From contig CAMNIW010000003.1 in NCBI GenBank assembly GCA_946540675.1, positions 1 to 34,013 on the forward strand: DNA of 34,013 bases, in the 5' to 3' direction. Below the pieces are notes generated by a model that was not told the origin of the DNA, made no database searches, and saw nothing but the letters and a program-made list of their open reading frames with translations. The position numbers were made by a program, and so were the translations under genes. Numbering within the stretch: the stretch's first letter is position 1; every line of letters begins with the position of its first letter. Shown here one piece after another: positions 19,386 to 28,766 of the stretch. The DNA comes from an uncultured Clostridia bacterium (GTDB lineage Bacteria > Bacillota > Clostridia > Christensenellales > Borkfalkiaceae).

Positions 19386-19655
19386 CTAACTTGTCCGGTC
19401 GGCTTTCGCCTGCTGCCGGATCTGATCACCCTTGTATTTCTGATATAGAATAAACGCGCCTGCTGCCGCGTCTATTGCGTCGTTGTGGGCGTTTAAATCT
19501 TTGCACGCCCTATTTAATACCTTTTCAAATTCCGCGCCCGTGTGGTCTTCCTGCGCGCGTTCTTTGGGTTCTTTCTTATTAAATGTAGGAAATTCGCGGC
19601 GACCGTCTAAAATATCCGCCGCCCACATAATGCCGTTAATTGCTTTTATCTTCAT
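19386..19655 (-). CDS. Hypothetical protein
   Basis: 89 aa ORF, co-oriented. Confidence 0.5.
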   Translation of the reverse strand: MKIKAINGIMWAADILDGRREFPTFNKKEPKERAQEDHTGAEFEKVLNRACKDLNAHNDAIDAAAGAFILYQKYKGDQIRQQAKADRTS

Positions 19656-19815
19656 AATTTGCCCCGCTGCCTGCTGCCGTTATCTTGCGTAAACAAAATT
19701 TCTTATCACAAGAAACAAAGATCATTGTTTCGGTTGTTTTGATGATTTTTGCTTTGGGACACAATAGCCAATAACCGCCGTTTACTTTTCTGATACAAAC
19801 GTCACTAACTCCCAT
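19636..19815 (-). CDS. Small hypothetical protein (59 aa, not in the ORF track)
   Basis: MGVSDVCIRKVNGGYWLLCPKAKIIKTTETMIFVSCDKKFCLRKITAAGSGANYEDKSN*; overlaps the next start. Confidence 0.5.
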   Translation of the reverse strand: MGVSDVCIRKVNGGYWLLCPKAKIIKTTETMIFVSCDKKFCLRKITAAGSGANYEDKSN

Positions 19816-20012
19816 TGCTGCCCCTCTCTATTTGTCTTTTTCAATAAAAAATAATCTCGCATGAAAAATAAGCCAACTAAACGCAATCGTTACCGTCTTT
19901 TGAAAATAGCGCGGGTCGTCCGTTCTGATTTCAATGGTTGGTAATATGGTTATCCAATCTTTGTATATAAATAAATCTTTCTTTCGTAATCTCATTTATT
20001 GCCCTGCCTTTC

Positions 20013-20741
20013 TTACTCATTCATTAAAACGTCGTCAATATATGCGCTATATTCTCTTTCGCGCGCCACTATCTCGCGGGAATACTCCGAAGACGTAACG
20101 CCTTGATCCCAAAGTTTCGACGCTCCGTAAGATCCCATATTGTAAGCCATTAAGACTTTATGGACTTCGTCGTCGCCGTATGTTTTGAATAGATCCGCAA
20201 GAATAGAACAACCCGCGCTGACGTTGTGCCGTGTGTCGTAAAGATCTGTAAAACCACGGCGCGCCATTTCTTCAACGTTGCAATCGTTAATTTGCATATA
20301 TCCGTTGTCGCCCGTTGATGATCTCGCGTTCTTGGTAAATTCTGTTTCGTGTCCTATGATTGCCATTACAAGCGAATAACTTATGTTGTATTCTGTTGCT
20401 ATTTCAAAAACGATCTTTTGGTCTTCTTCCGGCATATTCACGGGAAGAAGAACGAAGACCGGATCTTTCTTTTCTATTGTGTCCGTTATATTGGACTTGA
20501 TTGTTTTTGTTTCGCCCGCTGCCGGATCTGTCATTTCTTTTTGCTGCTGCACTTCTACTTTTTCCCACGTCGGGGCGTCCGGCGTTCCTGCGAATGTGTC
20601 TTCTATAAACACTTTTGAAAAGATCGCGCCCAAAAATTCAAGGATAAAAACAAGGATCACGACAAGGACGGCGAAGAAGCCGACCGAAGCCGTTCTTTTT
20701 CCGTAGCGTCTTCTTTTTTTATTTCTCATACGGTAAGTCAT
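20013..20741 (-). CDS. Membrane-anchored lytic transglycosylase (SLT domain)
   Basis: N-terminal TM VGFFAVLVVILVFILEFLGAIF; IATEYNISYSLVMAIIGHETEFTKNARSSTGDNGYMQI. Confidence 0.88.
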   Translation of the reverse strand: MTYRMRNKKRRRYGKRTASVGFFAVLVVILVFILEFLGAIFSKVFIEDTFAGTPDAPTWEKVEVQQQKEMTDPAAGETKTIKSNITDTIEKKDPVFVLLPVNMPEEDQKIVFEIATEYNISYSLVMAIIGHETEFTKNARSSTGDNGYMQINDCNVEEMARRGFTDLYDTRHNVSAGCSILADLFKTYGDDEVHKVLMAYNMGSYGASKLWDQGVTSSEYSREIVAREREYSAYIDDVLMNE

Positions 20742-21030
20742 AATCTTTTATTACTCCTTTCCCGATCTCCTTAAACTTCGCTTTCATTTCTTCCGGTAAT
20801 CTGTTAAAGGTTTCGTCGTAGTAGATAACCGCGTGTGTGAGTCTTTCGGAAGACTCTTTCGCGATCCGCGCTTCTTCTGTCAACTTCCGGTTTCTTTCTA
20901 TCGTAAGTACGAAGCCTTGTGTTAATTCTGAAAGTTTCGTCGTAATGTCTTTAAGCATTTCGCGGGCGATTTCCTGCGCCCGTTCTTCTGCCTGCCTTTC
21001 CGTGTAATATTTCCGCCCCGCCTTTTGCAT
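20719..21030 (-). CDS. Hypothetical coiled-coil protein
   Basis: 103 aa ORF. Confidence 0.5.
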   Translation of the reverse strand: MQKAGRKYYTERQAEERAQEIAREMLKDITTKLSELTQGFVLTIERNRKLTEEARIAKESSERLTHAVIYYDETFNRLPEEMKAKFKEIGKGVIKDYDLPYEK

Positions 21031-21071
21031 TTCTCCCGCCTTTCTGCTATAATAAAGCCGTGGTTTATTTG

Positions 21072-21111
21072 AAAGCCCGACGTTTTGGTTTCCCGCCTTG
21101 CGTCGGGCTTT
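21072..21111. terminator. Intrinsic terminator
   Basis: aaagcccgacg ... cgtcgggcttt: 11-bp inverted repeat downstream of the 21116-21403 gene. Confidence 0.7.
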
Positions 21112-21115
21112 TAAT

Positions 21116-21403
21116 TTATGCTTCTTCTAAATCAAGATCTAAAACTTTCAAATCTTCTTTGCTTGTCGCTTCAACGTCTTTTAAAATCTCCGCGATTGTT
21201 TCGTCCGCCGTTTCATAAGCAAGATCGACAAGGGCTTTTTCTTGGTTCTTTGTGATCCTGCCGCCCTTGCGCTGCGCCTTGATCGTTGCTACGGCATAGC
21301 CGCAAGCGTAATCGACGGCGTGTTCGTTGTTTTGCTTCGCGATTGCTTCTATAAGACGAAGTCCCTTTTTGAAGTTTCTTAAATTGAATATTGATTTATA
21401 CAT
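21116..21403 (-). CDS. Hypothetical phage protein
   Basis: 95 aa ORF. Confidence 0.5.
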   Translation of the reverse strand: MYKSIFNLRNFKKGLRLIEAIAKQNNEHAVDYACGYAVATIKAQRKGGRITKNQEKALVDLAYETADETIAEILKDVEATSKEDLKVLDLDLEEA

Positions 21404-21439
21404 TGTTTTTAATCTCCCTTGTGGTTTATTTGTGGTTTA

Positions 21440-21865
21440 TTAAGCCCCGTAATATAACGTTGGTTGGTCTGCGTATGCTCCGGCGGGCTTTAGTGCTTCC
21501 GCTTCTTCGTCGTCCGGTTTCCATAATTTGACCGGAACGGTCGGAAAGACGCAATTTTTGTCGTCGATATAATAGTCGGCGTTGATCTTCCTTGTATCTC
21601 CGCCGTATGCTGCTATAAGTTCCGGCAAATTCTCGTTTACCGCGTCGAAGTGAAGCCCGCGACTATTACAAAACGCGACCGCTGCTTTTAGATCTGCGCC
21701 CGTTCTGCAAGTGTAAAGAATGATCCTTGATCCTTTCGCCTTTTCCTGCTGCAACATATCGAAAAGCGGTTCGTTTGGTTCTCCTATTTCGGGAAACGGT
21801 ACGCCCTGCGACAATGTCCCGTCGAAATCAACCGCAAATATTTTGTTTCCTGCCATATCCGCCAT
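21440..21865 (-). CDS. HAD-superfamily hydrolase
   Basis: FAVDFDGTLSQGVPFPEIGEP...RIILYTCRTG...NADYYIDDKN. Confidence 0.82.
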   Translation of the reverse strand: MADMAGNKIFAVDFDGTLSQGVPFPEIGEPNEPLFDMLQQEKAKGSRIILYTCRTGADLKAAVAFCNSRGLHFDAVNENLPELIAAYGGDTRKINADYYIDDKNCVFPTVPVKLWKPDDEEAEALKPAGAYADQPTLYYGA

Positions 21866-22024
21866 ATATGCCCGCCCCCTTTCTTGCTTTGTGCTTGATC
21901 GGGTCGGTCATTATCCCGATATTAAGCGCGGGCAACTTTCGGATCGCTTCGCGCAAGTCTGCTTCGTTTTTTATGCCTATTTGCAAAAGTTCCGCTTCTA
22001 TGCGCGGCTTTCTTTCTGCTTCCG

Positions 22025-22465
22025 TCATTCTCCCCCGCCCCTTTCTTCGTATTCGCAACCGTCAACGACACGTTCCGCCGACAAGCCCTTTTCGCATTTC
22101 TCACATTTTGCCGCTTCAAGGGCGTTTTGCTTGTTGTCTTCCTTGTAGATCTCTATATTTGACATAATGCCTTTGCGTGCCATTGCTGCGCATTGGATCG
22201 CTTCGGTTGCAAGGTCTATTGCTGCGTTATAAAGATTTGTGTATGTTTCCCGTAGGATCTCCGGCGAAGCGTTCTTCTTTGTGAGATCCCAAACCCGCGT
22301 CGATAAATAATTGACGTTGTTTGCTTCCTCTGTCGCTTCGTCTATTTCCTCGCGTAGTACGGCGAAACTTTCGTGATTTGAATGATTAAGCCCGAAACGC
22401 TCGATTGCCGTTTCAAGTTCAATATCTGCAAGCCTAATCACTTCGTTTTTAACTACGTCCGCCAT
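22025..22465 (-). CDS. Hypothetical protein
   Basis: 146 aa ORF; C-terminal CEKCEKG. Confidence 0.5.
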   Translation of the reverse strand: MADVVKNEVIRLADIELETAIERFGLNHSNHESFAVLREEIDEATEEANNVNYLSTRVWDLTKKNASPEILRETYTNLYNAAIDLATEAIQCAAMARKGIMSNIEIYKEDNKQNALEAAKCEKCEKGLSAERVVDGCEYEERGGGE

Positions 22466-22466
22466 T

Positions 22467-22832
22467 TTATAACCCCTTTCCGGTTGCCCTTTGCTTGATG
22501 AAATAGTTTTCTTTGTCTTTCTTCGTTAAGAAGACCGGACACGTCGGCACGCCTGCCGCCTGCAATTTCTCGTAGATCTTGACAAGTTCTTCGTTTTCTA
22601 TCTTCTCGCGTGCCGTCCTTGGTCTTTGTGTAAGGTCAATCGGGATATTATCAACCGTAAGTCGTTTTAAGATCTTCGCGGTTGTTTCCCCGTATTGCCG
22701 GAAGTAACCGTTTATAATAAAGGTCTTTTGCCATATAAACAGTTTGAAGCCTAACGCCTTTTCGATCTTCTCGAAGAAGTCTTCAAACGGCGGGATCGGT
22801 CTATAAAACCATTCTTCCTTTATATCTTTCAT
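22467..22832 (-). CDS. Hypothetical phage protein
   Basis: 121 aa ORF. Confidence 0.5.
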   Translation of the reverse strand: MKDIKEEWFYRPIPPFEDFFEKIEKALGFKLFIWQKTFIINGYFRQYGETTAKILKRLTVDNIPIDLTQRPRTAREKIENEELVKIYEKLQAAGVPTCPVFLTKKDKENYFIKQRATGKGL

Positions 22833-22847
22833 GTTGCCGCCCTTTCT

Positions 22848-23096
22848 CTATATGTATTTGACGAAGCCGTTTTCTTTGCATATCTTGTCGAAGTCTTCCA
22901 AAAGCGCGTCGCGGTATGCGTTTACTTCTGTAACGGTATAGCCCGCGTCGAATAACGAACGCTTTATCAAATACCAACCCGCCCCGATCTGCGCTTCTAA
23001 ATAGTCTTTGAAATATGCGTGATGTTCAAAAACCAACATTCCGGCAACGTCTACAAACTCCCTTTTAACCTTTTTTCTTTTCTTCATTTCTTCCAA
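22848..23096 (-). CDS. Hypothetical protein
   Basis: 82 aa ORF. Confidence 0.45.
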   Translation of the reverse strand: MEEMKKRKKVKREFVDVAGMLVFEHHAYFKDYLEAQIGAGWYLIKRSLFDAGYTVTEVNAYRDALLEDFDKICKENGFVKYI

Positions 23097-23434
23097 CCGT
23101 CCCCCGCCGTTGATCCGTCGATATAAATGTCGTAATATGTCTTTTGCTGCAATTCTGATAACTCATATTCTGCCGTTAGATCCGGTCTGAACGGCGGGAT
23201 CAATCCTAATTCTTTATATCTTTTATGTGATACTTCGTGACAAACGGAGAAGCGGACGACTTCGCAATTCTCAAACGCCGCCCATTCGTGCGTATTTTTC
23301 AAAATGCTATCTAAAAACGCGCACGCCATAACGCCGGAATTGTCGCGGTTATGATCTACCGGAACGTTTGCGTCTATGATCCTAACGGTTGGTATGCCGC
23401 CCTCTAATATGTTAAGAAAATCAATAACTTTCAT
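23084..23434 (-). CDS. Hypothetical protein
   Basis: 116 aa ORF. Confidence 0.45.
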   Translation of the reverse strand: MKVIDFLNILEGGIPTVRIIDANVPVDHNRDNSGVMACAFLDSILKNTHEWAAFENCEVVRFSVCHEVSHKRYKELGLIPPFRPDLTAEYELSELQQKTYYDIYIDGSTAGDGWKK

Positions 23435-23459
23435 TTCTTACCCTTTCCGGCTTCAAGCC

Positions 23460-23687
23460 CTAATAAACAAATACTTCGATAACTGTTTCGCTTCCTGCGT
23501 TGTTTATCTCGTTTACGCCTATATGCTTAACTTCGCGGCTTGATAATTCCGTAAGGTCGCGGGCTTTTATCGCCCTGCCCTTGTAGATCTGATTTTGTCC
23601 GGCGCGTAAGTCCTCATATACCGCAATCGTGGCAGCGGGCGAAAGTGTCGGTAATAATAAATCGAATGTGTACGGTATTTTTTGCAT
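23460..23687 (-). CDS. Hypothetical protein
   Basis: 75 aa ORF. Confidence 0.45.
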   Translation of the reverse strand: MQKIPYTFDLLLPTLSPAATIAVYEDLRAGQNQIYKGRAIKARDLTELSSREVKHIGVNEINNAGSETVIEVFVY

Positions 23688-24190
23688 TATTTGTCGCCCC
23701 CTTTGTCTTCTCCTGCTGCCTTTCTTTCTGCCTTGATAATCAAATCAAGGATCTTTTCTTTTGAAAGGTAACACGCGTTGTTGATACCTAAATCGTGTGC
23801 GATATGTTCAAGATCTGTTTTTGTTTCCCCTGCTAATTCGTGGTAGCGGTCGATTTCTTCCCTTGTTCTGCAAACTTCGGGAAATGGTAACGGGTCGAAA
23901 TCTTCTTCGCCTGCTGCCGTGTCAAGTATTGTTTTCTTGATTGTCTTTGCAAGTTCTGACGCGTGGATCTCAATATTTGCGTTCATAACGACCGGATCTT
24001 CGGTTGCGTCCGTTTCTTTCTCTCCGGTAACAACTTCGCGAATATACTTATAAGGCACTTCGTTATTGACTCCGTTTAATAAAAACTTCGCCGTCTGCGC
24101 GTTCTCCGCTGCCTGCTGCAACATTTTGTATAATTCCCCAACTTTAAGTTCTGTCGTTGCTTCGGGGTTAAATGCGTCCATAAGTCCCAT
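23687..24190 (-). CDS. Hypothetical protein
   Basis: Start at MGLMDAFNPEATTELKVGELYKML, RBS aaaggag upstream. Confidence 0.5.
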   Translation of the reverse strand: MGLMDAFNPEATTELKVGELYKMLQQAAENAQTAKFLLNGVNNEVPYKYIREVVTGEKETDATEDPVVMNANIEIHASELAKTIKKTILDTAAGEEDFDPLPFPEVCRTREEIDRYHELAGETKTDLEHIAHDLGINNACYLSKEKILDLIIKAERKAAGEDKGGDK

Positions 24191-24209
24191 ATTGTAAAAT
24201 CTCCTTTCT

Positions 24210-24640
24210 TTACATACCCGCCGCCCGAAAGATAACAACCATTGACGGGAACGGCGCGGCGTTTTTACTATCTCCAAATTTCAATCGCCCTTTAACGAAG
24301 CGAATTTCGGATCGGTGTATTATGTAATCGTGAAAATATCTTGTGTCGGTTCTCGCGGGGATCAACATAACAACAAGTGTTTCGGGCTTGATTGCTTCTT
24401 CGTAACACTTTTTAACCCAATCCCCAATTTTGCTATAAGGCGGGTTGCAAAATACGCGCTGCCCCCCCAATTCTGCAAAAGTCCGTTGTCGTCCGCCGTG
24501 AAATAGTTTTCGACTTTGTGGTTTTCTGCGTCTGCGCAAGGATCAAGGGTAAAACAAAATTCTTCGTTCAATTTGTCGAAGAAGTCTTGCGGCGTCGCCC
24601 ATTGATCCGATTTGCTGCTAAACATAACTTCTTTGTTCAT
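24210..24640 (-). pseudogene. Dam-like phage N6-adenine methyltransferase split by a frameshift at a G7 tract
   Basis: N-part MNKEVMFSSKSDQWATPQDFFDKLNEEFCFTLDPCADAENHKVENYFTADDNGLLQNWGG (frame A) continues as QRVFCNPPYSKIGDWVKKCYEEA...FVKGRLKFGDSKNAAPFPSMVVIF (frame B). NPPY is the catalytic motif. Confidence 0.85.
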
Positions 24641-24663
24641 TGTGGTTTATTTCCTTTCTGCTT

Positions 24664-25003
24664 GCTTAATATATTAAGCATTGACGCCCGAAAAAAGTTC
24701 GTTGATACCGACGTCAAGTGCTTTTGCGATCTTAAATAGTGTCTTTGTTGTTGTCGTGTCCGTTCTTCCGGTTTCAAGCCCGTTTATGATCGAACGGGAA
24801 ACGCCGCTTTTTTTCGATAATTCTTCTTGTGTGATCCTGCGATCTTCTCTTATTCTCTTTCCGACGTATTCCATAATTTATTTATCTCCTTTCCGGCGTC
24901 TGCTGCCTTGCTATGTTTAATATGTTAAGCGTTGTTGTTTAATATGTCAAGCACTATTTTTTATATTGTTTAATTTCTTAATCTAATGTATAATATATTA
25001 AAC
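24664..25003. promoter_or_regulatory. Operator-like palindromes of the immunity region
   Basis: gcttaatatattaagc (24664-24679), gtttaatatgttaagc (24915-24930), gtttaatatgtcaagc (24937-24952), gtataatatattaaac (24988-25003); all 16-bp near-palindromes. Confidence 0.7.
24674..24874 (-). CDS. XRE-family HTH regulator (Cro-like)
   Basis: 66 aa: RRITQEELSKKSGVSRSIINGLETGRTDTTTTKTLFKIAKAL. Confidence 0.88.
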   Translation of the reverse strand: MEYVGKRIREDRRITQEELSKKSGVSRSIINGLETGRTDTTTTKTLFKIAKALDVGINELFSGVNA

Positions 25004-25026
25004 TTATAAAGAAAGGCGGTGTCACT

Positions 25027-25428
25027 ATGGAATTAGGCGAAATTATAAGGCGTTACCGCGAAGATCACGGGTATAGTTTGCGGAAGTTCGCGGAAATATC
25101 CGGCGTAAGCAATTCTTATTTGTCTATGCTTGAAACCGGACGGCAGCCGTCAAGCGGTCGCCCCGTCGTTCCTACCCTTACAAAACTAAATCAAATTGCG
25201 GCGGCTATGAATATGCGCGTTGATGATCTTATCGCGGTAATGGACGACACGCCCGTTTCGCTTCAAGATCCGATCGCGCCTGCTGCCGCTTTTTCTTTGT
25301 CGGATCTTGAAAAGCAAATTATTATTCGCTTTCGGTCGCTGCCGGACGGCGAAAAGAATATGATTTTGCGGTCGCTTGGTCTTGAAGAAAAAAGGGCGGG
25401 CGGATCTTATGCACAAAACGCGGTATAA
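25027..25428 (+). CDS. XRE-family HTH repressor (CI-like)
   Basis: MELGEIIRRYREDHGYSLRKFAEISGVSNSYLSMLETGRQPSSGRPVVPTLTKLNQIAAAM; RBS aaaggcggt. Confidence 0.87.
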   Translation: MELGEIIRRYREDHGYSLRKFAEISGVSNSYLSMLETGRQPSSGRPVVPTLTKLNQIAAAMNMRVDDLIAVMDDTPVSLQDPIAPAAAFSLSDLEKQIIIRFRSLPDGEKNMILRSLGLEEKRAGGSYAQNAV

Positions 25429-25487
25429 AATGTTTTGTTGTGAACAATGTTATTTATATAAATTACTAATAGAAAGGCGGTGTCTTT

Positions 25488-25892
25488 ATGCAAATCGAAA
25501 TTAGTACCGAAAATTTATTAAAATACGGGAAAGCGGCGCGCGGTAGTTGGGAAAAGGATTTAAACCCGACGCCGGAAGAAAGCGACTTTTTGTCGCTTGT
25601 TTTGCCGTGGCTTCCTGCTGCAAGTGTTGTCGTGGAAAGGCGAAGCGACGATTATTTAAGCGTTATTTGTGGCAATAATGATTTTTTACGTTTTAAATTA
25701 ACGCCGCGCACAAAGTGGCTTTCGCTTAATCTCCCTTTTGAGATCCGCGACAACTATAAAGAAAGTCCGTTGTTTGCTGCTCAAAAGAAGAAATCGGCGA
25801 TCCATTGGAAAGCGTCGCTTTCTTCCCTCTCTGATGTAGAAAACTATAAAGATTTGATAATTGCTTCTTGTCGATATGTGCCGGAAGCGTAG
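25488..25892 (+). CDS. Hypothetical protein between repressor and recombinase
   Basis: 134 aa ORF, RBS aaaggcggtg. Confidence 0.6.
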   Translation: MQIEISTENLLKYGKAARGSWEKDLNPTPEESDFLSLVLPWLPAASVVVERRSDDYLSVICGNNDFLRFKLTPRTKWLSLNLPFEIRDNYKESPLFAAQKKKSAIHWKASLSSLSDVENYKDLIIASCRYVPEA

Positions 25893-25908
25893 AAAGGAAT
25901 AAACCACA

Positions 25909-27630
25909 ATGAAAAATAAGGCGGGAAACGATAGCCGGATCACGGCGTTATATGTCCGTGTTTCAACGGGTTATCAGATAGACAAAGACTCTTTGCCATT
26001 TCAAAAGAAAGAATTAAAAAACTATTGTGTTCACGTCCTACATATTCCGCCGGACGAAATAGAAATCTACGAAGACGCGGGCAAGTCGGGAAAGAATACC
26101 GACCGCCCCGCCTTTCAAAGAATGATGAAAAAGGTTAAAGCCGGAAGCGTTGCGCGGGTTGTTGTTTATAAGATTGACCGTATAAGCCGAAATCTTGTTG
26201 ACTTCTCTTTGATGTATGACGCTTTTAAAGATAACCGGACGACGTTTATATCACTAAACGAACAATTCGACACGTCAAGCGCAATCGGCGAAGCCGTCCT
26301 TAAAATTATCCTTGTTTTTGCTGAATTAGAAAGAAAACTTACAAGCGAACGTGTAACGGGTGTTATGATCGGGCGCGCGCAAGAATGTAAATGGAACGGG
26401 GCGCGCGTTCCTTACGGTTGGGCGTGGGACGAAGCAAGCGAAAAGCCCGTCCATGATCCAAAAGAAGCCGAAATCGTCAAGCGTATTTATGAAATGTACG
26501 ACGAAAGCCATTCGACAAGCGTTGTTCGTGATTATCTGAATAATAACGATATACCAACGAAGCGGGGCGGATATTGGACGACTAAAACCGTCGGCGATAT
26601 TCTCCACAATCCGATCAACCGCGGCGATTATAGATATAATTATCGTCAAAGCGCGCGCGGGAAGAAGAAACCGGAAGAAGAAGTCGTTTATATTAAAGAC
26701 GTCTTCCCGCCGATTGTGTCCGGTGAATTGTTCGACCGTGTCGAAAAGCAAATGTCCGCAAATTATACCGCCCGCCATTTGAACGGATCGACACATAAAA
26801 GACGTTATGCGCACGTTTTCGCGGGTCTTTTGGTCTGCTGCGATTGTGGGGCGTTCTTTCAATGTGTGGGCGCGGATAAAACCCGCCTAAATGGTTTTAA
26901 GCCGTCATATTATCGTTGTTATACAAGGACGCAAAAACGGGCGTGTTCTGCTGCAAATACAAGCGATATTGTTGTCGGGTCGTTCGTGTTCAATTTTGTT
27001 TCTAATCTGATCGGTGTTTCTAACGACCGCCGGAAGATCTGCAACGCGGGAATTGAAGAAGTCGAAAGGCGGCTTTTAAGCGGCGATCCGTTTTTGGATA
27101 TTGCCGCGATTGATAGCGGATCACTTCGTCAAATATTCGACGCCCTGCGGGGTGTTTCTCGGTCTGCTTCCTCATATATTCCCGCCCCGCTGCCCCAAAG
27201 CAAAGAAAAGGGCGCGTCTATTGCTGCAAAGCGTAAAGAAGCGGACAAAATAACCCGGGCTATGGAACGACTTAAAAAGGCGTATTTATTTGACGACGAA
27301 GCAATGGACGAAAGGGAATATTTAACAACGCGGGCAAGCCTTGAAGAAGATTTGACCCGCCTTAATAACGAAATAGCGGACGCGGAAGAAGCGGCGTTTA
27401 ATGATGTTTCGGAATTATCTTTCGTGCAATCTGCAAGCGAATTTCTTTTGTCGTATAAGATCCAATCCGGCGAACCGATTGTTTATAGTGATTTCGCCCC
27501 GATCGTAGGCAATGAAACGCTAAAGAAATTTGTAAACGTGATAATAGAAAAGATCGAGATTAAAAACGGGCGCGTTGCTTCTATACTTTTCAAAAACGGA
27601 CTTGAAGCACGATTTATATATAAAGTGTAG
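25909..27630 (+). CDS. Large serine recombinase / phage integrase
   Basis: ALYVRVSTGYQIDKDSLPFQKKELKNY N-terminal resolvase domain; recombinase and zinc-ribbon regions (GLLVCCDCGAFFQC...YYRCYTRTQKRAC). Confidence 0.95.
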   Translation: MKNKAGNDSRITALYVRVSTGYQIDKDSLPFQKKELKNYCVHVLHIPPDEIEIYEDAGKSGKNTDRPAFQRMMKKVKAGSVARVVVYKIDRISRNLVDFSLMYDAFKDNRTTFISLNEQFDTSSAIGEAVLKIILVFAELERKLTSERVTGVMIGRAQECKWNGARVPYGWAWDEASEKPVHDPKEAEIVKRIYEMYDESHSTSVVRDYLNNNDIPTKRGGYWTTKTVGDILHNPINRGDYRYNYRQSARGKKKPEEEVVYIKDVFPPIVSGELFDRVEKQMSANYTARHLNGSTHKRRYAHVFAGLLVCCDCGAFFQCVGADKTRLNGFKPSYYRCYTRTQKRACSAANTSDIVVGSFVFNFVSNLIGVSNDRRKICNAGIEEVERRLLSGDPFLDIAAIDSGSLRQIFDALRGVSRSASSYIPAPLPQSKEKGASIAAKRKEADKITRAMERLKKAYLFDDEAMDEREYLTTRASLEEDLTRLNNEIADAEEAAFNDVSELSFVQSASEFLLSYKIQSGEPIVYSDFAPIVGNETLKKFVNVIIEKIEIKNGRVASILFKNGLEARFIYKV

Positions 27631-27679
27631 TTTTTGGGGCGTTGCGGTGTAGAAAAAGGGAACATAAAGGCAAAATAAA

Positions 27680-27709
27680 CGGGCGGTTATTCTCCGCCCG
27701 CTTCTTTTT
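27680..27709 (+). terminator. Terminator between convergent genes
   Basis: cgggcgg ttattct ccgcccg cttcttttt. Confidence 0.65.
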
Positions 27710-27947
27710 GTTCAAGGTCTGCGTTAATAAGGTCGTTAATATATTCGTTCACGCTCTTATTAAGGGCTTTTGCCCTTTCTTTTACGACCGCCTTTTTACC
27801 CTTTGGCATTGTTAAATTTACGCGGTCGTAATTATTTCGGTTGTATTCGTTCATGTATGCGACTTGATTAAAAACGGGCTTGTCCTGCTGCCCTGCTGCC
27901 GGATCTGCCGCGCCTGCTGCCGCTTCAACTTTTGATATATCTTTCAT
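27687..27947 (-). CDS. Ribbon-helix-helix/Arc-like small protein
   Basis: DRVNLTMPKGKKAVVKERAKALNKSVNEYINDLINADLEQ. Confidence 0.7.
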   Translation of the reverse strand: MKDISKVEAAAGAADPAAGQQDKPVFNQVAYMNEYNRNNYDRVNLTMPKGKKAVVKERAKALNKSVNEYINDLINADLEQKEAGGE

Positions 27948-28330
27948 TGTTTGCCCCTTTCCTGCTTGTATTCTTCGCCCGTCCATTGTGTAGACGTAAC
28001 CGTCTTGTCGATTTCCCTTGCGATTTTGTGGAACGCTTCGTCGGCGTCTTTCGCCCAAATATAAAGCGCGTCTTTTTCTTCAATATTGCCGCCCCATATT
28101 TTATACTTTCTTTCGCCGCCCTGCATTTTAACAATGTCTTCGTTGTCGCAATGCGGGCAAAGTCTAAACGTATCAAGCGCGGGCGTTCCCCAAAGCTCGC
28201 CGATCACTTCGTCGTATTCTTTCGCGTCTTCTCCGGTAAACGCTGCGCCGCAAGTCAAGCAACGATACATTGTCTTTCTTTGTTCTTCGGCTGCTGCCGC
28301 TTCGTCCGCGTAAAATTCTTCTAACGTCAT
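27944..28330 (-). CDS. Zinc-ribbon-like hypothetical protein
   Basis: YRCLTCGAAFTGEDAKEYDE...FRLCPHCDNEDIVKM. Confidence 0.55.
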   Translation of the reverse strand: MTLEEFYADEAAAAEEQRKTMYRCLTCGAAFTGEDAKEYDEVIGELWGTPALDTFRLCPHCDNEDIVKMQGGERKYKIWGGNIEEKDALYIWAKDADEAFHKIAREIDKTVTSTQWTGEEYKQERGKQ

Positions 28331-28378
28331 AAGATCCCGCCTTTCTGATGATCGGGGCGGTTGCCCGCCCCTGCTGCA

Positions 28379-28544
28379 ATTATAAAGCCTTTTCGATAAA
28401 CTCGACCGCCGCTTTTATGGTTTTGAATGTGTGAAACTCTCGAAAGCCTTTGCCCTCTCTGATGTTTACGAAGTAATGACCGTGTGTTCCGGCGTATCTC
28501 TGTACTTTGTAGCCTTTAAGTTCTCTTACTGTTTCGATCTGCAT
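28379..28544 (-). CDS. Small hypothetical protein (~54 aa, not in the ORF track; ends approximate)
   Basis: MQIETVRELKGYKVQRYAGTHGHYFVNIREGKGFREFHTFKTIKAAVEFIEKAL*; RBS gaaaggcggg. Confidence 0.55.
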
Positions 28545-28573
28545 ATCTTCCCGCCTTTCTTTGCCTTGTGGGG

Positions 28574-28711
28574 TTAGATCCTAACCCCTAACAACATACA
28601 ATTTCTTTTTGCGTCGCAAAACTTCTTGAAGTTTTCTTCGTTATATTCTGCGTTTACCTCTGCTTTTGCTTCTTTGTATGCTTTTAATGCTTTTTCTTTT
28701 GCTTCGTTCAT
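28574..28711 (-). CDS. Small hypothetical protein (45 aa, not in the ORF track)
   Basis: MNEAKEKALKAYKEAKAEVNAEYNEENFKKFCDAKRNCMLLGVRI*. Confidence 0.5.
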   Translation of the reverse strand: MNEAKEKALKAYKEAKAEVNAEYNEENFKKFCDAKRNCMLLGVRI

Positions 28712-28766
28712 TGTGGTTTATCCTTTCTTGTGTGGTTTATTGCCTTTCGGTAATTATAATATAATA

